Part shown: piece after piece, positions 1-4,117 of the stretch | Numbering within the stretch: position 1 is the stretch's first letter | Layout: each line of letters starts with the position of its first letter | NCBI GenBank assembly: GCA_021443945.1 | Contig: JABUSF010000005.1 | Coordinates: 127,345-133,292, forward strand | Origin: Ileibacterium sp. | Lineage (GTDB): Bacteria; Bacillota_I; Bacilli_A; Erysipelotrichales; Erysipelotrichaceae | Reading direction: 5' to 3' | Length of the DNA stretch: 5,948 bases | Notes under the pieces: generated by a model | What the model was told of the DNA's origin: nothing | The model's database searches: none | The model's input: the letters and a program-made list of their open reading frames with translations, nothing else | Position numbers and translations under genes: made by a program

Positions 1-53
1 TCACATGCCTTTCACGCATGCATTCACGGGTTCGAATCCCGTACGCGTCACCA
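1..53 (+). tRNA. tRNA-Glu(UUC), 5' end cut off by the window
   Basis: The window opens inside the tRNA. The anticodon stem is CATGC (4-8) paired with GCATG (16-20), and the seven-base loop CTTTCAC (9-15) puts anticodon TTC at 11-13, which reads Glu codons GAA/GAG. A five-base variable region (21-25) is followed by the T arm ACGGG-TTCGAAT-CCCGT (26-42). The 3' acceptor strand is 43-49, the discriminator base A50, and a genomically encoded CCA lies at 51-53. The D arm and 5' acceptor strand lie outside the window. Upstream bases may hold more tRNAs of a cluster, which cannot be seen here. Confidence 0.95.
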
Positions 54-68
54 TTTTTTGATGACAAC

Positions 69-90
69 AGCACCGAAAGGTGCTTTTTTT
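69..90 (+). terminator. Intrinsic terminator after the tRNA
   Basis: AGCACC (69-74) pairs with GGTGCT (79-84) around a GAAA tetraloop, followed by a run of seven T (84-90). It sits 15 bases after the tRNA CCA end, so it should end the tRNA transcript. Confidence 0.9.
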
Positions 91-148
91 GTTTTGTATG
101 GATTTTGACGTCTTTTTGAGAGGATCGCAGTGGATGGAACAATGCGGC

Positions 149-177
149 TTGTGTTTTATCTCTTACTAAAGTAGTAT
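149..177 (+). promoter_or_regulatory. Candidate sigma-A promoter for the small RNA
   Basis: A -35-like TTGTGT (149-154, 3 of 6 to consensus) and a -10-like TAGTAT (172-177, 4 of 6) are separated by exactly 17 bases. The predicted start is near base 184, right at the base of the first hairpin of the RNA candidate downstream. Each hexamer alone is weak. The spacing and position make the call plausible. Confidence 0.45.
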
Positions 178-183
178 GTTTTT

Positions 184-297
184 CTGGGTGCGATCAATAT
201 GATTCTGCTATTCTGCACCCACAGTCCGGCCTAAGACCGGACGGAAAAGCCGCCGGCAGCTGCCTCGATTCCCTGAAGGTGAAGCCCCGGCTTTTTT
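184..297 (+). ncRNA. Candidate small RNA or terminated leader, three hairpins, unassigned
   Basis: No ORF with a ribosome binding site lies here, but the segment is packed with structure. Hairpin 1 pairs TGGGTGC (185-191) with GCACCCA (215-221), and its loop can form a smaller ATCA/TGAT stem. Hairpin 2 pairs GTCCGG (224-229) with CCGGAC (237-242) around CCTAAGA. Hairpin 3 is a terminator (245-297). The predicted promoter start at about 184 would give a transcript of about 114 nt. I compared it from memory with SRP RNA, 6S and common riboswitch classes (T-box, cobalamin, fluoride, ZTP, guanidine) and saw no match. It could be an independent small RNA, or an attenuated leader of the nucleotidyltransferase gene 150 bases downstream. 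No clear alternative antiterminator pairing was found, which slightly favours the small RNA. Confidence 0.5.
245..297 (+). terminator. Intrinsic terminator of the small RNA candidate
   Basis: AAAAGCCG (245-252) pairs with CGGCTTTT (288-295). GGC (255-257) pairs with GCC (284-286) beyond a small internal loop, and GCCT/AGGT (262-265/277-280) can close the top. Six T (292-297) follow the GC-rich part. It is longer and less perfect than the other terminators in the window. Confidence 0.65.
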
Positions 298-320
298 CAT
301 TTTTTTGAAGGCGGATGTGC

Positions 321-352
321 AAAACCGGTTTTCTTTTTCAAAAAAAACCGGT
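321..352 (+). repeat. Duplicated AAAACCGGT motif forming an inverted repeat
   Basis: AAAACCGGT occurs at 321-329 and 344-352. The first copy is part of a perfect 12-base palindrome, AAAACCGGTTTT (321-332). The arms ACCGGTTTT (324-332) and AAAACCGGT (344-352) are also exact reverse complements, 20 bases centre to centre, about two helical turns. A -10-like TATACT (354-359) follows at once, with a poor -35 (TTCTTT, 331-336) under the repeat. This fits an operator over a promoter for the downstream gene. An RNA hairpin is the alternative, but the T run (359-367) starts seven bases past the stem, so a terminator is less likely. Confidence 0.4.
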
Positions 353-370
353 ATATACTTTTTTTAGCAA

Positions 371-430
371 TCCTGAGCCCTGCCTGTTCAGGAATGAGTT
401 TCTGTTCTGTATTTGATCAGGGAACAGAAA
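371..430 (+). promoter_or_regulatory. Two perfect hairpins in the nucleotidyltransferase leader
   Basis: TCCTGA (371-376) pairs with TCAGGA (388-393). TTTCTGTTC (399-407) pairs perfectly with GAACAGAAA (422-430), a nine-pair stem with a 14-base loop. The second hairpin ends seven bases before the SD core (438-440), so it could affect ribosome access or mRNA stability. No T tract follows either stem, so neither is a terminator. No known riboswitch was recognised. Confidence 0.4.
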
Positions 431-445
431 AAACATGAGGTAATT

Positions 446-1333
446 ATGAATCAAGAAAACAAAAAAACAGCTCTGGCCATTATGGCTGCAGGGCTTGGAA
501 GCCGTTATCAGGGCGGGATCAAACAGATTGCTCCCGTTGGCCCAAACGGAGAGATCATTATTGAATACTCTGTAAGGGATGCTTTGGAAGCCGGATTCAA
601 CCGAGTGGTTTTAATTATCCGCAAGGACATTGAAGACGATTTCCGCCAGGTGCTTGGAAGCAAACTGGAAAAACTGTGTGCGCAGCATAACGCAGAACTG
701 GTATACGCTTTCCAGGAACTGAATGATGTGCCGGTGGAAGTGCCGGCTGGCCGTTCCAAACCATGGGGAACCGGACACGCTATTATCTGCGCCAAAAAAG
801 CACTGGATGTGCCGTTCCTTGTCATTAACGCCGATGACTATTATGGAAAAACAACCTATCAGCAGATGCATGATTTCATGATGGATGAAGACGAAGCTCT
901 CGGCCTGGCTGCCTTTGTCATGGTGAATACCCTTTCTGACAATGGCGGTGTCAGCCGCGCAGTCATTCGTGTCAATGGGGATGATGTGACAAAACTGGAC
1001 GAGAAAAAAGGTCTGGTAAAAACAGAAAGCGGCGCAAAAACCGGAGACGAAGTCTATCCGCTGGATACTCTTGTTTCCATGAATATGTTTGCGCTGACTC
1101 CGGATTTCCTGGAAAAGCTGGAACAGGGATTTGATGGATTCCTGGTGAACATGGAAGATGAACTGAAGGATGAGTATCTGCTTCCAAGCTTTGTAGATGA
1201 ATGTCTGGCAGAAGGCACCGTCACTGTAAAAGCTGTTCCTACCAGCGAAAAATGGCTGGGCGTGACCTTCAGTGAAGACCTGCCGGCTGTTCAGCAGGCG
1301 TTTGTGAAGCTTCACGAAGACGGGATTTACTAG
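446..1333 (+). CDS. Sugar-phosphate nucleotidyltransferase-like protein (NTP_transferase family)
   Basis: The 295-residue product begins with the family's nucleotide-binding signature, MAAGLGSRY...GGIKQ (residues 13-27). That loop binds the NTP triphosphate, and Lys26 is its conserved lysine. NADDYYG (128-134) supplies the acidic metal-binding residues of the GT-A like fold, and KPWGTGHAI (105-113) is the substrate-side motif. The family transfers a nucleotidyl group from an NTP to a sugar 1-phosphate, making activated sugars for glycans. Substrate and nucleotide cannot be read from sequence. Start: ATG 446 has TGAGG five bases upstream (437-440). An in-frame TTG at 413 lies inside the leader hairpin without an SD and is rejected. 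The gene stands alone between its leader and a terminator. It resembles galU/rfbA enzymes only in the N-terminal signature, so no symbol is given. It is cytoplasmic, with no signal peptide or membrane segment. Confidence 0.85.
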   Translation: MNQENKKTALAIMAAGLGSRYQGGIKQIAPVGPNGEIIIEYSVRDALEAGFNRVVLIIRKDIEDDFRQVLGSKLEKLCAQHNAELVYAFQELNDVPVEVPAGRSKPWGTGHAIICAKKALDVPFLVINADDYYGKTTYQQMHDFMMDEDEALGLAAFVMVNTLSDNGGVSRAVIRVNGDDVTKLDEKKGLVKTESGAKTGDEVYPLDTLVSMNMFALTPDFLEKLEQGFDGFLVNMEDELKDEYLLPSFVDECLAEGTVTVKAVPTSEKWLGVTFSEDLPAVQQAFVKLHEDGIY

Positions 1334-1340
1334 AAAACAC

Positions 1341-1380
1341 AGGTCTGTGTGGCTCAAAAGGGCTGTGCAGGCCTTTTTTT
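1341..1380 (+). terminator. Intrinsic terminator after the nucleotidyltransferase gene
   Basis: AGGTCTG (1341-1347) pairs with CAGGCCT (1368-1374) with one G-T pair. An inner stem GCTC/GGGC closes an AAAA loop across a symmetric TGTG/TGTG internal loop, and seven T follow (1374-1380). It starts eight bases after the stop codon and separates this gene from rplK transcription. Confidence 0.75.
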
Positions 1381-1474
1381 ACGGCTTTTTGAAGGGGGAT
1401 TGAAGGAAATCGTACGGTTTTGATGGGATCCTTTTGTGAATTGGCGAAAAAACGAAAAACTCAATACATAAGCG

Positions 1475-1502
1475 TTGATTTAACAGATGAAACGATTAAA
1501 AT
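1475..1502 (+). promoter_or_regulatory. Sigma-A promoter of rplKA
   Basis: TTGATT (1475-1480) and TAAAAT (1497-1502, 5 of 6 to TATAAT) are separated by 16 bases in an A/T-rich stretch. The predicted start near 1509 places the L1 binding fold at the very 5' end of the mRNA. Bases 1381-1474 upstream show nothing else that I can support. Confidence 0.7.
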
Positions 1503-1510
1503 AGATGAGC

Positions 1511-1545
1511 ATGCGTGGGAGGGCAATGCCCGTAAACCACTGCAT
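1511..1545 (+). promoter_or_regulatory. L1-binding autoregulatory leader of rplK-rplA
   Basis: ATGC-GTGG (1511-1518) pairs with CCAC-T-GCAT (1537-1545) with one bulged T. Inside, GGGC (1521-1524) and GCCC (1528-1531) form a second stem around AAT. Between the stems lies an asymmetric internal loop, GA (1519-1520) opposite GTAAA (1532-1536). The string GTGGGAGG with a purine-rich loop and closing CCAC mirrors helix 76 of 23S rRNA, where L1 binds (E. coli has GUGGGAGGC ... UACCAC). It is known that L1 represses its own operon by binding such a mimic in the mRNA. The fold ends 12 bases before the SD, close enough to control rplK translation. Confidence 0.85.
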
Positions 1546-1568
1546 AAGACAAGATAAAGGAGAGTCTT

Positions 1569-1991
1569 ATGGCTAAGAAAAAAGTTAACAAAATTGTTAA
1601 GCTCCAGTTTCCTGCTGGAGGAGCCAAACCAGGTCCAGCTCTGGCCGGTGTAGGCGTAAACATGCCTCAGTTCTGCAATGCATTCAACGATGCAACAAAA
1701 GACCGCAGAGGCGACATCGTACCAGTAGTTATTACTGCATACGAAGACAAGAGCTTTGATTTCGTTCTGAAAACTACCCCAGCTGCAAACATGCTGAAAA
1801 AAGCTGCTGGAATCTCCACTGCAAGTGGTGACCAGAAGCAGACTGCAGGAACTATCACTGTAGATCAGCTGCGTGAAATTGCAGAATACAAAATGCCGGA
1901 TTTAAATGCCAATGATGTAGAAGCAGCTATGAAGATCATTGCTGGTACTGCTAAAAACATGGGTATTAAAATCAATGGGTATGAAGGTTAA
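1569..1991 (+). CDS. rplK: 50S ribosomal protein L11
   Basis: The 140-residue protein is close to the usual 141-142. L11 binds the GTPase-associated region of 23S rRNA with L10/L12, and takes part in factor binding and in RelA activation. The N-terminal domain runs from about 1 to 70 and contains FPAGGAKPGPALAGVGVNM (14-32). The C-terminal RNA-binding domain follows and contains KKAAGI (77-82), EYKMPDLNANDVEAA (106-120) and GTAKNMGI (126-133). Oddity: the linker region usually reads PAPPVGPALG; here four residues (about APPV) are missing before GPALA. AGGAG at 1558-1562 sits six bases before ATG 1569. It is the first gene of rplKA; the rplA SD overlaps its stop codon, which suggests translational coupling. 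Confidence 0.97.
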   Translation: MAKKKVNKIVKLQFPAGGAKPGPALAGVGVNMPQFCNAFNDATKDRRGDIVPVVITAYEDKSFDFVLKTTPAANMLKKAAGISTASGDQKQTAGTITVDQLREIAEYKMPDLNANDVEAAMKIIAGTAKNMGIKINGYEG

Positions 1992-2005
1992 GGAGGAGAG
2001 CGATA

Positions 2006-2689
2006 ATGGCTAAAATCAGCAAACGTTATGCGGCTTCTAAAGAAAAAGTTGACCGCTCTAAAGTTTACACGATTGAGGAAGCTGTAGCTCTGGCTAAAGA
2101 AGCCAGCTCCGCAAAATTCGACGAAACTGTCGAAGTATCCTTCAATCTGAACGTAGATCCACGTCACGCAGATCAGCAGATCCGTGGTGCAATGGTTCTG
2201 CCAAACGGTACTGGTAAATCCCAGACTGTTGCTGTTGTTGCCGAAGGTGACAAAGCGAAAGAAGCAGAAGAAGCCGGCGCTGACTTTGTAGGCGCTGACG
2301 AACTGATCGAAAAAATCCAGGGTGGATGGTTCGGTTTCGACGTACTGATTGCTACACCAAACATGATGGGCAAACTGGGACGTCTGGGACGTGTTCTGGG
2401 ACCAAAAGGTCTGATGCCTAACCCAAAAACTGGAACTGTAACTATGGATGTTGCAAACGCAGTTAACGAAGTTAAAAAAGGTAAAATCACTTACCGTACC
2501 GACAAAGCCGGAAACATTAACTGCCTGATCGGTAAAGTGTCTTTTGATGATGGACAGCTCGTTGAAAACTTCAACGCTCTGTACGATGTCATCAAAAAGG
2601 CAAGACCTTCCAAAGTGAAGGGTACTTACATGAAAAAACTGGTGCTTTCTACTACCATGGGCCCAGGAATTCGTGTAGAAACTAAGTAG
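2006..2689 (+). CDS. rplA: 50S ribosomal protein L1
   Basis: The 227-residue product matches L1 in length (about 229-235) and motifs. Domain II carries GRVLGPKGLMPNPKTG (128-143). The C-terminal part of domain I carries STTMGPG (215-221), the conserved loop that contacts RNA. L1 forms the mobile stalk beside the ribosomal E site and is the known repressor of its own operon, here presumably through the leader at 1511-1545. A perfect AGGAGG (1991-1996) overlaps the rplK stop codon, nine bases before ATG 2006. The gap between the genes is 14 bases. The next promoter begins four bases after the rplA stop, and no terminator separates the genes until the attenuator ahead of rplJ. Confidence 0.97.
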   Translation: MAKISKRYAASKEKVDRSKVYTIEEAVALAKEASSAKFDETVEVSFNLNVDPRHADQQIRGAMVLPNGTGKSQTVAVVAEGDKAKEAEEAGADFVGADELIEKIQGGWFGFDVLIATPNMMGKLGRLGRVLGPKGLMPNPKTGTVTMDVANAVNEVKKGKITYRTDKAGNINCLIGKVSFDDGQLVENFNALYDVIKKARPSKVKGTYMKKLVLSTTMGPGIRVETK

Positions 2690-2692
2690 TCC

Positions 2693-2721
2693 TTGACTGG
2701 GACGGATTGATCTTTTAAGAT
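2693..2721 (+). promoter_or_regulatory. Sigma-A promoter of rplJL
   Basis: TTGACT (2693-2698, 5 of 6) and TAAGAT (2716-2721, 4 of 6) are exactly 17 bases apart. The promoter begins four bases after the rplA stop codon, and its predicted start (about 2728) is just ahead of the L10-type leader. rplJL can therefore be made independently of rplKA. Confidence 0.75.
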
Positions 2722-2740
2722 TTTGATTGTTCTCAATATT

Positions 2741-2835
2741 CCAAAGACAGTAACAGGGAAACCTTAATTTGTTACCGAGGGATTGTGCACTATTTTTTAG
2801 TATGCTCAACAAGCCCGTCTTTGATGGGCTTTTTC
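2741..2835 (+). promoter_or_regulatory. L10 leader with antiterminator/terminator switch
   Basis: CCAAAGAC (2741-2748) and CGAGG (2776-2780) flank a perfect stem, GTAACA (2750-2755) with TGTTAC (2770-2775). This AGAC...CGAGG arrangement is the known L10(L12)4 binding, kink-turn-like leader of Firmicute rplJ mRNAs. GGGATTGT (2779-2786) pairs at seven of eight positions with ACAAGCCC (2809-2816), and that second strand is also the 5' arm of the terminator at 2811-2835. The two pairings exclude each other. Inference: bound L10(L12)4 holds the CGAGG region, blocks the antiterminator and lets the terminator form, as described for Bacillus subtilis rplJL. Confidence 0.85.
2811..2835 (+). terminator. 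Attenuator terminator upstream of rplJ
   Basis: AAGCCCGTC (2811-2819) pairs with GATGGGCTT (2823-2831) around TTT, including one G-T pair. The T run is 2830-2834. It lies 42 bases before the rplJ start, after the rplJ promoter, so it must be conditionally bypassed for rplJL to be expressed. Confidence 0.85.
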
Positions 2836-2876
2836 TTTGAATATTGACGCAATACACAGAAAGTAGAGGAAACGTT

Positions 2877-3389
2877 ATGAACAAAGAGATCCTTGCTAAA
2901 AAGGAAGCTGATGTTAAAGCGCTCTCCGAAAGGATGGCGAACTCTAGTTCTGTAGTTGTAGTTGAGTATCGCGGACTGACCGTAGAAGAAGTTACTGAAC
3001 TGCGTCGGAACCTGCGAAACGAAGACGTCGAAATGCAAGTGTACAAAAACACCACTGCTCAGCGTGCTGCCAAGTCTCTTGGCCACGAAACTCTGGTGGA
3101 AACACTGGTTGGACCAAACGCTCTTGTATTTGGTAAAGACCAGGTTGCACCTGCCCGTGTATTGGCAAAATTTGCCAAGGATCACGACAAACTGATCCTG
3201 AAAAACGGTATCGTAGACGGAGCTGTTGTAGATGAAGCTACAATTCAGACTTTAGCTAGTCTGCCTAACAAAGAAGGCATGCTGGCAAAATTTGCTTCTT
3301 GCCTGAACGCACCTGTTATCAAATTTGCTTTAGCTGTTAAAGCTGTTGCAGATGCAAAAGAAGGCGGAGAAGCCCCAGCAGCTGAATAA
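2877..3389 (+). CDS. rplJ: 50S ribosomal protein L10
   Basis: L10 anchors the L12 dimers to 23S rRNA and forms the base of the stalk. From ATG 2877 the product has 170 residues, normal for the family. YRGLTVEE (31-38) and YKNTTAQRAAK (56-66) match the conserved N-terminal rRNA-binding domain, and GPNALVFGKD follows in the usual place. The C-terminal helices that hold L12 end in an Ala/Glu-rich tail. Start choice: the frame stays open to a TTG at 2844, but AGAGGA (2865-2870) lies six bases before ATG 2877 and MNKEILAKK is the typical family start; the earlier TTG falls just after the attenuator and has no SD. L10 with L12 is the probable repressor acting on the leader. Confidence 0.97.
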   Translation: MNKEILAKKEADVKALSERMANSSSVVVVEYRGLTVEEVTELRRNLRNEDVEMQVYKNTTAQRAAKSLGHETLVETLVGPNALVFGKDQVAPARVLAKFAKDHDKLILKNGIVDGAVVDEATIQTLASLPNKEGMLAKFASCLNAPVIKFALAVKAVADAKEGGEAPAAE

Positions 3390-3425
3390 GCTGCCCCAAT
3401 AATAGTCGATTAGGAGGACATAAAA

Positions 3426-3794
3426 ATGGCTAAATTAACTCAGGAAGAAATCCTTTCTTACTTAGAAGAAGCAACTATTTTAGAACTGAACGATCTGGTA
3501 AAAGCGATCGAAGATAAATTTGGTGTAGTAGCAGCTGCTGCTGTTGCTGCTCCTGCAGCTGCTGAAGCTGTTGACGCTGGTCCAGCTGAAGTAACTGTAA
3601 CTCTGACTGACGTTGGTGGAACTAAAGTTGCTGTTATCAAAGCAGTACGTGAAATCACTGGCTTAGGTCTGGTTGACGCTAAGAAACTGGTAGATGCTAC
3701 TCCAGCTGTTATCAAAGAAAACATTGCTCCAGAAGAAGCTAACGAAATCAAAGAAAAACTGATGGGCGCTGGTGCAACTGTAGAAGTTAAGTAA
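3426..3794 (+). CDS. rplL: 50S ribosomal protein L7/L12
   Basis: The 122-residue acidic protein is full length. The N-terminal dimerisation domain (about 1-33), which binds L10, leads into an Ala/Pro-rich flexible hinge (about 35-54). The C-terminal domain, which recruits translation factors, contains KVAVIKAVREITGLGL (67-82), AKKLVDATP (85-93) and EEANEIKEKL (103-112). L12 is present in several copies per ribosome, and the very good SD AGGAGGA (3412-3418, seven bases before ATG) fits its higher synthesis. The gap from rplJ is 36 bases, with no terminator. A strong terminator follows, so rpoB is not co-transcribed from here. Confidence 0.98.
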   Translation: MAKLTQEEILSYLEEATILELNDLVKAIEDKFGVVAAAAVAAPAAAEAVDAGPAEVTVTLTDVGGTKVAVIKAVREITGLGLVDAKKLVDATPAVIKENIAPEEANEIKEKLMGAGATVEVK

Positions 3795-3810
3795 GAATCT
3801 TACCTAGTTC

Positions 3811-3839
3811 AAGAACTCTCTTCGGAGAGTTCTTTTTTT
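3811..3839 (+). terminator. Strong intrinsic terminator of the rplJL operon
   Basis: AAGAACTCTC (3811-3820) pairs perfectly with GAGAGTTCTT (3825-3834) across a C(TTCG)G tetraloop, an unusually stable cap. Seven T follow (3833-3839). It is 16 bases past the rplL stop codon. Confidence 0.97.
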
Positions 3840-3843
3840 ATGC

Positions 3844-3997
3844 CGTCCGAAATCCAAAAAAAAACGGACCATAGGTCCGTCCAATAACTCAAGAAAAGAG
3901 ATTTTTACCTGTCGTTTGTACAGGTGGGTTTTCTGCTTCACGTTTAGGATACCGACTCTGGGGACGGTTTTCACACCGGTGAATGCGTCCGAAATCC
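3844..3997. repeat. 12-base direct repeat CGTCCGAAATCC (two copies)
   Basis: CGTCCGAAATCC occurs exactly at 3844-3855 and 3986-3997. The first copy is just outside the terminator of the minus-strand RNA, the second inside that RNA where it contributes the GGACG arm of an internal hairpin. The 142-base period has no obvious meaning. It may be a trace of a local duplication, or chance. Confidence 0.5.
3856..3880 (-). terminator. Intrinsic terminator of the minus-strand RNA
   Basis: On the minus strand ACGGACC (3880-3874) pairs with GGTCCGT (3870-3864) around TAT, followed by nine T (3864-3856). It faces the rplL terminator, leaving 16 bases between the two. It also ends any read-through from the aminotransferase gene. 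Confidence 0.9.
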
Positions 3998-4034
3998 CAT
4001 ATCTCAATTGTAGGAAAAATGTATTTCCTTGAGC
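3856..4034 (-). ncRNA. Stand-alone structured RNA of about 180 nt, family unassigned
   Basis: A good promoter (4041-4069) and a terminator (3856-3880) bound this minus-strand transcript, which has no convincing ORF. Its 5' end CUCAAGGAAA (4033-4024) pairs over ten positions, one G-U, with UUUUCUUGAG (3897-3888) just before the terminator, closing the molecule. Inside are GAGAU/AUCUC (4005-4001/3902-3898), a hairpin GGACG-UUCAC-CGGU-GUGAA-CGUCC (3990-3962), and ACCUGU/ACAGGU (3925-3920/3912-3907). GGAAA/UUUCC near the 5' end competes with the closing stem, a possible second state. Size, isolation and paired ends fit 6S RNA, but I could not match its conserved central-bubble bases, so 6S is only a hypothesis. 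Transcription through the aminotransferase gene could also feed into it, as no terminator lies between. Confidence 0.65.
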
Positions 4035-4040
4035 GATTCC

Positions 4041-4069
4041 ATTATAGCAAATCGCCTACAGGATGTCAT
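4041..4069 (-). promoter_or_regulatory. Strong sigma-A promoter of the minus-strand RNA
   Basis: Read on the minus strand, ATGACA (4069-4064, 5 of 6) and a perfect TATAAT (4046-4041) are exactly 17 bases apart. The predicted start near 4034 is one base before the 5' arm of the RNA's closing stem. It is one of the best promoter matches in the window and serves no ORF. Confidence 0.8.
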
Positions 4070-4117
4070 ATGATGCCCAATTAAGTTGAGGAACCACCAT
4101 TTTTACGATGTCAATAA

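Noticed and set aside
105..133. TTGACG at 105-110 as a promoter
   Set aside because: No acceptable -10 lies 16-18 bases downstream.
611..1357. Minus-strand open frame of 248 codons opposite the nucleotidyltransferase gene
   Set aside because: It is antisense to a gene with clear family motifs, runs across that gene's terminator, and has a Cys/His/Phe-rich composition typical of antisense frames.
302..1400. TTTTTGAAGG(C/G)GGAT found after two terminators, at 302-316 and 1386-1400, identical at 14 of 15 bases
   Set aside because: The match is short, T-rich and has no flanking similarity. Chance, or leftover from terminator duplication, cannot be separated on this evidence.
2844..2876. Upstream TTG start that would add 11 residues to L10
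   Set aside because: It has no SD, follows directly on the attenuator, and the added residues are not part of L10. ATG 2877 has a good SD.
1988..3055. Long minus-strand open frame of 355 codons antisense to rplA and the start of rplJ
   Set aside because: It lies opposite two certain ribosomal protein genes and crosses the L10 leader and promoter. Its protein is Phe/Ser-rich, low in complexity and matches no family. It is a shadow of the codon use of the real genes.
3804..4007. Minus-strand open frame of 67 codons starting with TTG
   Set aside because: It crosses both the structured-RNA terminator and the rplL terminator, has no ribosome binding site, and has a very basic, unrecognisable sequence. 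The RNA interpretation explains the segment better.
4109..4114. Perfect TTGACA on the minus strand just after the aminotransferase stop codon
   Set aside because: The hexamer 17 bases downstream is CCTCAA, not a -10 box. The promoter at 4041-4069 fits far better.
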